Shown: positions 34,123-46,280 of the stretch, in pieces
How the letters are laid out: each line of letters opens with the position of its first letter
Numbering within the stretch: the stretch's first letter is position 1
NCBI GenBank assembly: GCA_947179155.2
Contig: OX359278.1
Span: 12,731,879-12,795,878, forward strand
Reading direction: 5' to 3'
DNA from: Hedera helix
Lineage: Eukaryota > Streptophyta > Magnoliopsida > Apiales > Araliaceae
Length of the DNA: 64,000 nt
The notes under the pieces: generated by a model
What the model was told of the DNA's origin: nothing
Seen by the model: only the letters and a program-made list of their open reading frames with translations
The model's database searches: none
Made by a program: the position numbers and the translations under genes

Positions 34123-35480
34123 TATAATGTCCAACGACAACCTTTTCCTTCGATCTTTCAATCTGGATTCTACAATTCTGTAGAATTAGAATTCTGCAAT
34201 TCCATACTTTTTCTCCTCTATCCAAACAGCCTGACTCGCAATTTTCTTGTCTAATTTTCTCTCTGATTCCACCTCTATGGTAGAAAATCCTATTCACTCA
34301 TATTTGTACTCTTCTCCATATGATCCCAAATGGTGGTTTAATCCTCCCTCTAATTCAACTGATGATTTTTCTTATGATTCACAAGATAAATTTTGTATTT
34401 TTCTCAACGTACAATTTCCCATCTCTCAAGAAAATAATTGTAAGTTTTCTCCAACTAGTAACTTCACAAATGATGCTTCTAATTTATCCCTGAATGGGTA
34501 TGTTGATGATCTTTTAGATCAAGTGTACTATCTTCAAAAATTTCTTCTCAATCCGTGAAAAATTATATCTCTAAGGCAAAATCTCTCGCATATGTGCTTT
34601 ATCACACCGGTGAACCGATCGATGAAGTTGAACTCATCGATTGCATTATTGATGGGCTTGATGACTGTCTTAGTGACTTCCGCAAGTACTATTATGAGTT
34701 AAATACTATTTTTTCTTTAGATTTACTTTCTCCTATGCTTCTCGATCATGAAAAATTAAAAGTTATTCATCACAATCCAATTTTGGATATAGTCCAACCC
34801 GCGGCATCTCACCCTCCTCTTTCTTATAATGACACGCCACACCCCAATCTAAAAACCGTGTCTGCAATATCTCCTCCTTCAACAACACCAACAAAACATT
34901 CTGATGAACACGTATCTGCTTCTGCCCAATCCAAACAGTATTCTCTCCTATCTAGACAGTCTTTTCTCCAATCCAGATAGTCGAACTACCAATCCAGTTA
35001 GCCTGATGACCACCTGTCTGTATTCTTGCAATTTTCCTCAATTGCTTCTTCTTCTACACCACCAAGACCCAAGAGCAATATTGCTATGATTTCTTCTACA
35101 TCTATACAATCTACTAGGCTTGTAACTGTTGGATCTCTAGTGAATTCCCTTCTCTATGGTTCTTTTTCTTCTACACATTCAACTCGCACTGTCTCTATCT
35201 CTGATGATTCCTTCTCACAATCTGGGCAGCCTTAATCTGCAACCTTGGATTCCCTAGACTCATTCTCTACTGCCACCAATAGTGTTCTTCCTACATCTGC
35301 AACTTCGGACTCTATTTCATATCATGTTCATCCACCACATTCCAAGGTACTACCTTGTTGGCTTGGGTAATCTAATGATATTCATTCATCAGTGGTTACG
35401 ACACATCAATGCACGAGCTTGTTTGAATAATGAATATTTTGCTAAACATGTGATGAAAATGATATATGTAAGACAATAAC
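34123..35480 (+). pseudogene. Decayed Ty1/copia gag remnant
   Basis: Broken frames follow the primer site. At 34555-34980 a frame reads NYISKAKSLAYVLYHTGEPIDEVELIDCIIDGLDD, split by differences but with the spacing of the copia gag (UBN2-type) helix region. It is followed by a serine/proline-rich stretch in other frames to about 35340. There is no zinc knuckle, integrase or reverse transcriptase after it, so the element is truncated as well as frameshifted. Confidence 0.5.
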
Positions 35481-36225
35481 ACAAAAAATATATAAATTTA
35501 TAACACACATCAGCATCCCCATGTCGATCTTATTTATTTCTCTCTTCATCTTGCATTCAAACCCAAAAGCTCTTCATCTTTCTCACCTGCTGCATGAACC
35601 AAACTCTTAACTTCTCAACTTCAAATTCATCATACTATGTACTTCGTTTCACATGAAAATGAAATTACACTATCTAGTTTAAAGCATGATTATAATGAAT
35701 ATGGGGAAAAGCAAAATCAATGTGGTTAGATGAAAAATACAAAGCAAAAGCAAGAGCAAGCAAATGTTGTAAGCATAGTTAAATGAAGGAGAAATCTGTA
35801 GCGTTGTGGCTGATTATTCCACTGTACAGTTTTGCAAAAAGTGCATCTTTGACAAATAAATAATATATTATAAATATCCTCTCCCAAAGAATCATCGAAC
35901 TCCTATTCCCCTAAATCATTAAATAATATCATATAAACAACATCAATATCCCCCAAATCATTAAATCATCTCACATGAACAAAAATACCAATTAAGAAGA
36001 ATGTTTTGCCATTTCAGACTACTTTAATCCTTCATATGTATCAATAATACTTGTTAGTTGAAGCTTTCAAAACCATAAATATCAAGGATCTTATAATAAC
36101 CTAGTAATTTTCATGTACTTTCATGATCTAATCTAGTTAAATCTACCACCTGACATACGTAGTAGCTAGAGTATTTAATGGAGCAAAGAAGATTTAAAAG
36201 AAAAAATAAATCAGCAGAATGGAGG
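35481..36225. other. Intergenic DNA, no gene recognised
   Basis: AT-rich, no convincing ORF or repeat structure. Confidence 0.5.
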
Positions 36226-38009
36226 TATAATGTAACGCCCCCAAAATTCTCGCACTTTTACCTGAGGTGGACCTTGTGCGTTAACTCTATACATCTATCA
36301 ACTTAACCAATGATCCCATAATCATATTGGTTGAATTAGTCTTATTTTAGACTATACATTAAAAAAATTCTCTTAAGTTTGTCTCTGGATCTTAACTTGA
36401 TCTCAGTCTCATAAGTATACAAGTATCAACTTGTATTTCATCCGTATAAATGGATAAAACCATATATAACGGTCTAATTTTAACCTTAGGATTTAAATAT
36501 TCTATAACTTTATATGTTCCAACATCCACGGTATTAAATCATTAGGATGGCTCTTGGGAACAGAGAATCCCACGGTGAATGTTTGTATCTTCACCCGTGA
36601 TAAATGTTTGCATCTTTATCCGTGACAAATGGTTGTATCTTTGTCCGGTGCAAAATTCTCTTTCCGTACAAAACATTACTCAACTAGTTAAAACTCTCAT
36701 TCGAAACATATTTGTTTATAGTGATATCTCTTCATATCAATAATCCTACTTATATGGTATTCAGAATAGTAATAACGAGTTATACCTGGGTCCGAGGAAC
36801 CTTAACGATGGATTTGACCAGTCAACATCGCTTAGTCCTATCTCGGATGTACAACACTCACAAGTTATTTACCGATCCTCATCTAGATAAATAGATCATT
36901 ATCAATACTATGTTAAGTTTTAGCAATTCTAGGTTATATCAAAATAAAGACGTAACAACATTCTGATGATAATAATTTATATCATTCATTCAATATTCGG
37001 TTACATGTTTGTTTGTTTGTATTACAACAGTCATTATGACTTATACAAATACAACTAATAAACATGAAAATCTAATCTACACTTCATCTTTACATTCATG
37101 ATCTTCTTAACGTTCATCTTTAATCTGCAAATAAGGTTTTATTCGCAAGAATGAGCACGACGGCTCAACAAGTCTAACATACAACACATACGCAGTTTAT
37201 GCTTTCATATAAACTTTAACATGCCTTGACTGAATATAATTCTCCATTTAATATCACATATAACTCGCATTCCAACAATTTATATCACATTGACACACAA
37301 AGTGTATAAATCATGTTCATAAATCGTAAACATAACAAATAACAGTTAGAAAGCTTTTAAAAATCATTTAAAGGCTTCACATAACATCTATCACATTACA
37401 ACATGACATTACACATCTCATTTATCATTTTAACAATATTACAAAACTAACACATAGCAAGAATTAGAAGACTTGCCTTTTTGCACAATTAGGGTTCCCC
37501 GGTAATCGTTTAAAGCGCCTATATAAAGGGTTACGTGTACTCGAACGTTAGTTCATCAAATTTTCCTTCTTTGAACGTGTTTTTATCACTAAACTAGACT
37601 ATTTCCATTGGCGGAATCATTTGGAAAATTGGCTAACTCAAAAACTCAAAATTTAGTGCTTCCACCCGAATGCCCCTTAAACTTTTCAGCTTTGACGTCC
37701 TTTCCGGTAACTGTCATAACTTTGTCATCCGGAAATATTTTAAAGTGATTATTGAGTCTAAATTTGTTAGAATTTCATGATCTACAACTTTAATTTAGGT
37801 TGCTAAGGCATATTCTGACTTTAAAATTTTTTAATTTTAGCAAAAAGGTCAGTATGCTTACTTTGATCAATATTTTTAGGGTTAACCATGTGAAACATGG
37901 TACCGCTTGCTTTAACTCTTTAAGAAATCATGTTATAAGACCCAATAACACCATATAACATAAAAATAATAAATCATAAACCTTCTCATAGAAAGATTCA
38001 TGGCTTTTG

Positions 38010-38375
38010 CTCAAGAACACACGAAGAACACGAAGAACGGATAAAACCGTACATGGTAATGACTATATTCTTGAGCTTTTGGTTTTCGTACTTGAAATAA
38101 TTTGAGCATTATAACTGCTTACATAAGTGATTATGACACTTTATAATTGACAAAATTTGGTCATTATAACGGCTTGTAAATTGAATTATAACAATTTATA
38201 AAAATGCTCAAGAACATACGAAGAACACGGAGAATGACAATCGTACATGGCTACGACGTATGTTCATTGAGCGTTAAACTACGAATTGAAATTCGACATT
38301 ATAACTACTGTAAAATGAAGAAAGACTCAAGAACACGTGAAGAACATGGAGAACGACAATCGTACATGGCTACGA
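38010..38375. repeat. Three-copy internal repeat in the giant LTR
   Basis: A unit with CTCAAGAACA..CGAAGAACACG, then AATCGTACATGGCTACGAC and TTCTTGAGC recurs at about 38010, 38200 and 38325. Within each unit the CAAGAAC start and GTTCTTG-like end are inverted, so each copy can fold. It is in the proposed R-U5 part or near the promoter of the minus-strand LTR. Confidence 0.65.
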
Positions 38376-38869
38376 CTTGAGTTCTTGAGCTTTTAAATTA
38401 CGAAAATTAATCGAACATAAAAACGACTAATGATTTACCTCTCGAAGTGCAAGCTTTAACTATTTCTTTGCACTTCCTTTGATTATAACTCACTAGAACT
38501 CTCTCATATTGTATATAGCTTTGATACAAGCATTTTTACTTTGAAAATGAATGATCAAACAAGTGAGGAATGCTTGCTATTTATAGGTCATGCAAAGCTA
38601 GGGTAAAATGGTCATTATTACCAAACTTCCAAGCTAAGCTAACATGAAGTGCACCTCCCTTTTCCACTTGATATGAACGACCAAATCAGCCATTTAATGC
38701 CCATTAATGCTTGAAATCATCACATTTTGGTGACACCACAATTGCCACATGTTAGCTTCCAATTGGTTCACCAATTAGCCTACCAAATGAATAGTTCTAG
38801 GGCTTGTTTGGTTGGTAAATTAACCATTTAATTGAGGGGTAGTCATGGTCATTTACCAAGCTTGATCAA

Positions 38870-39300
38870 GGTTAGATTAGTCCTTTTGATAATCTAGTTT
38901 AGTTAGGATTAGGTTAATTAGCAATAAACCTAGGAATTTGATTATTTGATTAGGTTATTAATTCACCGATTAGATTAACTTGTAATTTAGGTTAATCTTT
39001 AGTTTAATTAAACTTAATCCTATTTAGGTTTAGTTTAATTAATTGATAATTAGGTTAATTATTAATCTAATTACCCTAACCTAGTTCGATTCCAACTAAG
39101 TTTAACATAACCTAGTTTTATTTCAACTAAATGTCATCTAACCTAGTTTTATATCAACTAGATTAGGTTAACTATTTCATAAGCTTAGTTAGTTTGTAAC
39201 TAGGTTTAGTTCCTAGTTAGGTTCCTAACCCAGTTACATCTAACTTAGCTACATCTCAACCGAAATTAGTTCATCCTTAACTAATTCTAGTTCATTTCTA
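38870..39300. repeat. Degenerate TTAGGTTAAT / AACCTAGTT repeat field
   Basis: Short words TAACCTAGTTTTAT, TTAGGTTAAT and CTAGGTTTAGTT are repeated many times with drift. It lies in the proposed U3 region of the giant LTR. Confidence 0.6.
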
Positions 39301-40413
39301 AGTCTTCCGGTTAAATTAACCTCAACTGATTTAAAAGTCTGATATTACAGAGTTTTATTCCGTATAAACACTATTTTGTAAAGTCGGAAGTTCAACAAAC
39401 TTGATACGTTTTTCGGTGAATAATGTTTTCGACTACCATTTCTCAGAATATGCTTAAACGATCAAAAAGTCAAAAATAATATTTATTTTTGTCTTTTCCC
39501 TATTTCGTCTTATTTTCGACACGCTTTTCGAGAAAATCTTTTATTGCTTATTATGCACCGGTGTTGCATACCAACACTGTATCCATCAACGATTTGACCA
39601 AAAATAGAAAGCGTTTCCAGTTGAAGAGCGTTTTACGTTTTAATTTGGGAAAAAATATCAGTGGCTCCCTGGTATATATTCCCCGTATAAATGCTATATC
39701 GTGAAATGGACAAAGTCCAAACGTTCAAAAGAACGTTCAAAAAGACGACAAACGTTTTCTCGTAAATCGAGTCTTTTTCGTCTTTTTCTCCGAAAATTTT
39801 TTATTGGTTCCCTGACATCTAAACCTCATATTATCACTATGTTGTGAAATGTAAGAACTCCTACAGATGAAAGAAATGATCAAACGAATGAAAAACGTTT
39901 CTTTGTGAATAGTGCTTTTACACATTTTCGAGAAAAAAAAACTTTTACTTACTATTACGTGTGTTTTAAAGCGTGGAAAGGATGAATCTTGAAACGGAAT
40001 GTCAATTTGACCTTCACGTTTTGCTCAAGGGCCTAGGTTATCTTCTAGGGTTTAGACTCTAGGGTTTAGGGTTTAGGTTTTAACTCTTTTTCCAATTTAG
40101 GTTTTTGCCTTAAATTGACTTCTGATTTTTAATAAGTGTTAAGGTTAACTACTCAAACCAAAACACAAAATCCTACACATAGATAAGTCACATATCACAT
40201 TTAAAAGCTCAATTCAAGCTTTACTAATCACATAACACATAGTTTAGGTTAAACAGTTTAACCTCTTAGTTATATACGATTGTAGTTTCGAGTCGTATAT
40301 ATTCTTTAAGATAGTTCAAGGTATGATTGAGCAATCGATCTTAGGTTTTGAATTGACAACCTTGCTTAGATCTTGTTAGATCACTTTGGAAATATTTGAG
40401 ATATTACATATAA

Positions 40414-41735
40414 GATACCTTGGAAGATAATCCAAGCACTTGGGCACGCTCCCGACGAAGAAATTATATGAAAATATGCAACTCTTAACTATAACGAACG
40501 TCATAAATTTGTAGGATTCATGTTCGAGACATACCTGTAGCAAATTAAACAGAAGATGAATTTAAGAACTTATATACATATGAAAATAAAACCTTTTAGG
40601 TAGCCAAGGCACGGCTCAGAAGCCAAACATACTAACAAAAACCATGAGAGACTTGGTACATTCACTTAGCCACAAAAATACCTTCTTAGTCAGCTGATTC
40701 TAGGTTCTGCAAAAATAGTAGTGGTGTGATTCCTATGGTGACTTACACAAAGACAAATGGTGGAATTTTGGAGACTAGCTTGTATCTTCACCTTACAATG
40801 GTTCTCAATGTTTCACCTTCCAATGCTTCTTAGTGTTTTTTGTTATTAAATTTCTGAATGGGAATTCTAAATATCCATTTGATGTAATAAGTAGGCTACG
40901 CTATATATGAAGATTATAAAATTACATTAGCATTATTAATAGGCTATTGATCATATTAGTGTTCTTTTAGTGGTTGATGTATAGAGAAACGTGAACTCTT
41001 ACGATAACAACAAAATTATAGGCAACATGTTGGAAAACAAAAATGAAATATGTTCTCAACCCTATTTACACTATACAAATCATGTAAATAAAATCTTCTT
41101 GGTAATAAAGTGAGATGTCAAGGAGTGACTAAAAGGTATACCCCAGTTCGGTTTGTGTACCAACTCATGTATACAAAATCTACTTGGTATGCACATGATA
41201 TTTAATACAAAATTGTATGGAAATAATCGATAACTTGCATACCAAATATTTGACATCACAGTCGTGTTGTATATAGGGGTTACTACCACATCTCAAAATA
41301 GATTACCATCCAGTTATGTTTGAATATTTCATCTCGAAACCACAATTAATATATCTTATTATGTAGCCTTTTTTAAGTTAATCTCTGTTGTTCTACAACT
41401 CAATATTTAGCTTCCGTATGATCTTACCTTTATAAAGCAGAGTATTGAAATGGGTATCCTTGATTTTCAGGGCTTCCTCACAATTTTTAAAAACTTGGGC
41501 AAAATCCATCATCCAAGTAATTATGTTTCATACCTGCGAAAACTTTTAGTGGTGAAATTGATTTGGGATTCTATCATTATTTCGACTGAAACACTATAAA
41601 ATTATCAACCCATAATGGTCTTCGAAAAGGTATGAAAAATTTATTTACGGATTAACAATCTGTGCTTGCAACAAAAAGTAATAGAGTAGTGAAGTAGGAA
41701 CAAAACTCACCAACTTTGAAGAGACAACGTTCTGT
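40414..41735. other. Intergenic DNA with one exon-like patch
   Basis: On the minus strand about 41430-41500 reads FAQVFKNCEEALKIKD and ends at a good donor (AAAG|GTAAGA). This resembles a TPR-like exon, but the upstream acceptor frame contains a stop. Nothing else is supported. Confidence 0.3.
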
Positions 41736-41965
41736 TGAACCCAAATCACATACCCAATTTTCATAAAGAAAAAACCCTAAATCACATACCCATTCATTTT
41801 TGAACAAATTCATGAATAAAAAACCACAAATCACATACCTACTTCATTTTTGAATAAATTCATAAAGAAAAAACCCAAATCACATACCAAATTTTCAATA
41901 AGAAAAACCCCAAATCACATGCCTATTTCATTTTTGTACAAATTAATGAAGAAACCCCAAACCCT
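41736..41965. repeat. Tandem repeat of about 65 bp
   Basis: The words AAATCACATACC and TTCATTTTTGAA.AAATTCAT recur about four times with small changes. The spacing gives a unit of about 65 bp with an internal half-unit. Confidence 0.75.
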
Positions 41966-42660
41966 TGAAGCAGAATTCAACCCTAAAGCTCCAAGATCTT
42001 TTACCAAAAGTACCTCATTAACCTGGCACCAAGGAGCACATTTAACTGGATATAGTGATAATGTATTTATTAGAGACCGTATTGCTAAAGTTACAATAGA
42101 ATAACTAAACGTCCAGTCAACCAAATGTGTTAACAATTGTGATGGCTGCCAAACCATTTAAGATGCAAGTGATGACATGCTTCTAGCATGCAGATGGCTT
42201 GATTAATGGATCAATAACTGGGATTAAATGGAGTAGATGCTTAGTTGATAAAATCTATAAGCACAACTGTTGGTGCACTCTCCTTCTATTAAAGAAGAGA
42301 TGAAGATACGATTGAATCGATTCAATATATTAGTACAAAGTACAAACAAAAGTCACATGCTTGACTCATCATATGGGATATTTCTCCCATTTCACTTGGG
42401 AAAGGAATGCCATAACTCTAATGTAGCTATATTATCTAACCACTTGTCAATGTCATTTCTTTAACTCATAAACGCCGGGTTAAATCACAAAGATAGGAAT
42501 CAAAATAATAGGGGGAACAAAGAGTTATGTACCTGCTCAGAGATACCATGTTCGATCCCTTTTTTCCAACCATGCTTCTGTAGTAGTTGCATATATGAAT
42601 GAATATACCATTAAAACTCCTACTTATTTCTCCATAAAACAAAACAGAATGAGTAAAAAG
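41966..42660. other. Intergenic DNA, no gene recognised
   Basis: No supported gene. Open frames are short and lack domains. Confidence 0.45.
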
Positions 42661-42663
42661 CAA

Positions 42664-42666
<3 letters not shown>

Positions 42667-42728
<62 letters not shown>

Positions 42729-42982
42729 TACAATTATATAGAAAGAATAAGAGAAAAATATTAATTGAAAACCAATATTAGAGGAGGCGGTGAGTGTTGC
42801 TGCGGAATAACTTGGTTCATCCATGGTTCTGATTATACCAATTTAAACTGAATTTCACTCTAAGAGAAAAGGAAGGAATAAAAATGGCTCAGAATATATA
42901 TATATACACACACAATTATATAGAGAGAATATGAGAAAAATATTACCTAAAAACCAATATTAGAAGAGGCGAGGTTGTTGCA
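42667..42982. repeat. Direct duplication with (TA)n(CA)n start
   Basis: The segment (TA)n(CA)n-ACAATTATATAGA.AGAAT...AACCAATATTAGAGGAGGCG at 42667-42790 recurs at about 42893-42972 with a much shorter microsatellite. The two copies differ at several positions, so the duplication is not new. Confidence 0.75.
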
Positions 42983-43499
42983 GAAGAACCCAAATCCGAT
43001 CGGAACCTTTCTTCAAACTTCAATTTCGTTATTTGACATCACTCCCACCTCCCAAAATTTGCTAAAATTCAAATTTTCCTTCAAGAAGCTAGGGCACTCC
43101 TTACCTGTTTGGTGGTTGTTCCTTACCCAATTACCCCTAATGAAGAAATTAATGAAGAAAAAAAAAGATGAAGAGATGAAGAAACGAAACATGAAGAGGA
43201 AGATGTGGGATATAAAAGAGGAAGAGGAAAATGTCGATTGAATGGAAAAGGAAGATGTCGATTGATAAATCGAAGAAAAATAGCTAATTTCGCGAGTATT
43301 CAAAATTGGATTATTCAACCGAGTTAACTCAACGAATTTTAAAATTAAATCAAGTTAACTCGGTTAGTTAGTTTAATTGTGTTTTGACTTTTTATGTATA
43401 GTAATATATGTGTTATTATTGGGAATTGTTTGGAGGATTAGCCTTCTATGTTAGATTTATATTTATGTGTTGTTTTTGGAAAAACTAGTTAAAAACAGG
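42983..43499. other. Intergenic DNA, no gene recognised
   Basis: Includes a purine-rich stretch (GAAGAAAAAAAAAGATGAAG, about 43140-43250) that produces spurious lysine/glutamate-rich frames. No gene is supported. Confidence 0.45.
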
Positions 43500-43875
43500 T
43501 GCATGTACAAATTAGGGTTTAAAAACCTAAAAATTGTAAAATTAAAAAAAAATGTTTTTGACGTAATAAGCTAATTCTGACTAAATTTTTGTCGAAAATA
43601 ATCTTTCCACAATCAATTTTAAATCAACACGTGGAAAAGTATTTTCGATGGAACATTTTATTGAAAATACATTCCGTCGAAATTACCTTAATATCGACAA
43701 AAATTTCGTCGAGAACACGTATGTCCGACGAAAGTATTGACATGACTTATACCCAGTCGATTTATATTCGACTGAATTTTCAATGGAATATTTCGTTGGG
43801 AATAACATTATTCCGACGGAATAAGGTCATTTTCGACAAAAGATTCCGTCAAAAATAAGCATTTTTCTTGTAGTG
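43500..43875. mobile_element. CACTA-type transposon terminus, second copy
   Basis: The right edge reads TTTTTCTTGTAGTG (reverse CACTACAAGAAAAA), a standard CACTA terminus. Inside are numerous TTCCGTCGAAA / TTTCGTCGAGA / TTCCGACGGAAT words, shared with the element ending at 1144. No left terminus was found, so only one end is defined. Confidence 0.6.
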
Positions 43876-45226
43876 ATGATGATGATGACGACATTGTATT
43901 ATCTTAACTTTTGATCTTAAATAAATGGTCTAGATTATTTAGAACTCCAAATTTTAGATTACCTTAGGAACTCTAGAAGAGCCAGATCCGTAGATAAGGT
44001 ATTCACATATTACTTTTCTATTAATAACTTACAGCTAATCGCAATCTACATTCGATATAAAATTAGTTGACATATTTAATCCTTTATTTTTTTAGGTATT
44101 GACTTGTTGGTCGTAATTGCAGGCAGAGTTAGCTACTGTACTTGGTGACTTTGTAGGGTGCAAAACTCCTTTATACTTTGCTCAAAGGCTAATTATTGGG
44201 TTGCGTATTTACTAGCGCAAATGGGTTGTACATATCAGGCCTTATCCTTATAGCTCACTAAGCCTAGCGCGCGCATGAGTACTCATAAGCCTGAGAGGCT
44301 TAGGTTCATTGCCTTATCACTTCAGATACTAACTAGTTATCATGTCTAATACAAATTGGTATGACAGTTACCTTCTCTAACAAGACCACTATTACATGAT
44401 TCCTATTATGAGTTATGCTCTTGTTGTGCAAAGCGAATACTATAACTACAAGGTAAACAATAGAGGTACACACAATATTCTAACCTACCAGTTACTTGTC
44501 ACCTCTATTGTTAACACATCGTGAAGCCTATTACTTACTTTCACGCCGGAGGTATCCTCCAATAGCAGCCCAAACCTTCAAGCACTATTTGATTATTTCC
44601 TCTGTGTAAGTTCACGTCCAAGCCATTGGTCAAATGTGCAGACAAATTTGAGTGTTACCATTGGCTCTAGAATGAAGGCCTTCTAATATATTTAGTAGAT
44701 ATTTTTACAACCATTCTTGATAAAAACTAGTATAGCGGCATCATAAACCGTCACAAAGCCATAACAACTCATATGGAAAAACACACTTGTAGTTAAACCT
44801 GGTAAACGGGCAAGGCTAGCCAAAAAAGGTCGGGCTGGGCCAAAATGGCCTCAGGTTTTGTAGTTTGAAAATGGTAGGCTCGTGGCCCAGGTTGGGCCAG
44901 GCAGGGCCAGCCTGCGGGTTATTTTTTTAAAGCGCATTAATAAAATCACAAACTAACAAGGTGAATAACATTTTCTTTTCCTATTTTCTTTCTCTTCCTG
45001 CCGTTCTCTCTTTCATCTCTCTATTTTCTCTTACAAACCTAGATTTGCATACTTAGATCTAGTAAAATCTAAGAAGTTTTTACAAAGACTGCTCCAATTA
45101 ATCGTCTTCTATGCATCTTTTACATGATATTACCGATTTGTTGTTTAAAAATCCTAGTTCAAAATCTCAGATTCTGATGTTTATCTTAAAAATGGTGCAC
45201 AATGAACAAGTTTCATACATGGAGCT
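43876..45226. other. Intergenic DNA with an hAT-like GGCC-rich segment
   Basis: At about 44800-44925 the DNA is rich in GGGC/GGCC words (GGTCGGGCTGGGCC), a pattern typical of degenerate plant hAT-like terminal regions. A related segment in the same orientation lies at about 47438-47545. No gene was found. Confidence 0.45.
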
Positions 45227-46280
45227 AATCCATAGCTTGCGCTAGTTAGGGACACTATTTTAGCAAGCTCATCTCTCACCGTTTATTGTAGGATCTAATG
45301 GCTAGAAGGGGGCATGGCCGCAACTTCTACATGTAGCCAGGGAGAATTTTTTATTTTTTTTAACTAGCCACAACTCCTACATGTGGCCAGACAGACTATA
45401 TCGTTTTTTATTTTGGCCTAACAGCATGTAGGAGTTACGACCAGAGAAAATGACGTTGTTTTCCCTGGCCACACCTCTTACATACGGTCAGGCCATAACT
45501 AAAACGATTTTGGTTTTTTTATGATTTCAAATCTGAAGAAGATTATGGCAGTTCAAGATTTGGATAACCATGACTTATGAAATTTATCAATACCCTTCAC
45601 ATATATTTAAATTATATACATAATATAATTTTAAATTTTAAAATATTTATAAAAATTTAAAACTATATAATATAAATTTTAAATTTTGTTTTTTTTAAAA
45701 TCACCAACTTATATAAGTCATTTATTTTTATATATTCCTTACCAAAATTCTAAAAAATAATTAATTTAATAATAAATTTTAAATGAATTAAATTAAAGTT
45801 GATCCTATAGTAAATGAATTAATTATTTTGTTAGAATTTTGGTAAGGAATATATAAAAATAAATTATTTATAGAAGTTGGTAATTTTAAAAAAAAACAAA
45901 ATTTAAAATTTATATTATATAGTTTTTAATTTCTATAAATATTTTAAAATTTAAAATTATATTATGTATATAATTTAAATGTATGTGAATGATATTAAGA
46001 GATCCTATAAGTCATGGTTATCCAAATCTTCAACTATTATGATCTTCTTCAAATTTGAACTCATAAAAAAGCCAAAAACGTTTTGGTTTTGGCCTGGTTG
46101 CATGTAAGGGGTACAGTCAGGAAAAACGATGTTATTTTCTCTAGTTGCAACTCCTACATGCGACCAGGCTTCGCATATAGGAGTTGCGGCCAGGCTCCCT
46201 CCTAGCCATTAAATCATACAATGAACTGTGATAGATGAGCTTGCTGGAATAGTGTCACTAGCTAGCGCAAGCTATGGATT
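45227..46280. mobile_element. 1.05-kb long inverted-repeat element
   Basis: The left end AATCCATAGCTTGCGCTAG pairs with the right end CTAGCGCAAGCTATGGATT, and pairing continues through both arms (GCAAGCTCATCT, TAGATCTAATGGCTAG-like, CGCAACTCCTACATG, TTGGATAACCATGACTTA) to a centre near 45.78 kb. Each arm is about 0.5 kb. Repeated CTCCTACATG(C/T)GGCCAGG words lie in each arm. No clear target duplication and no coding region. It resembles a non-autonomous long-TIR (Mutator-like or foldback) element. Confidence 0.7.

Larger units (their letters stand above)
36231..40408 (-). mobile_element. Giant solo LTR (4.18 kb), probably Ty3/gypsy
   Basis: On the minus strand it begins TGTAATATCTC and ends GGGGGCGTTACA, a TG...CA pair. 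It is flanked by a perfect 5-bp direct repeat TATAA (36226-36230 and 40409-40413). On the minus strand a TATAAATAG promoter word lies at 38578-38586 and is followed by leader-like DNA, fitting a U3 of about 1.8 kb and R-U5 of about 2.3 kb. The termini resemble those of the gypsy LTR at 59416-60441. No retroviral-type domain lies inside and no second copy is in the window, so loss of the interior by LTR recombination is the simplest reading. Confidence 0.7.

Noticed and set aside
40060..40080. TAGGGTTTAGGGTTTAGG, telomere-like repeat
   Set aside because: Only two to three drifting units inside the giant LTR; too short for an interstitial telomere and common as a telo-box word.
43013..43318. 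101-codon minus-strand frame rich in Ser/Phe
   Set aside because: Antisense of a purine-rich tract; no domain.
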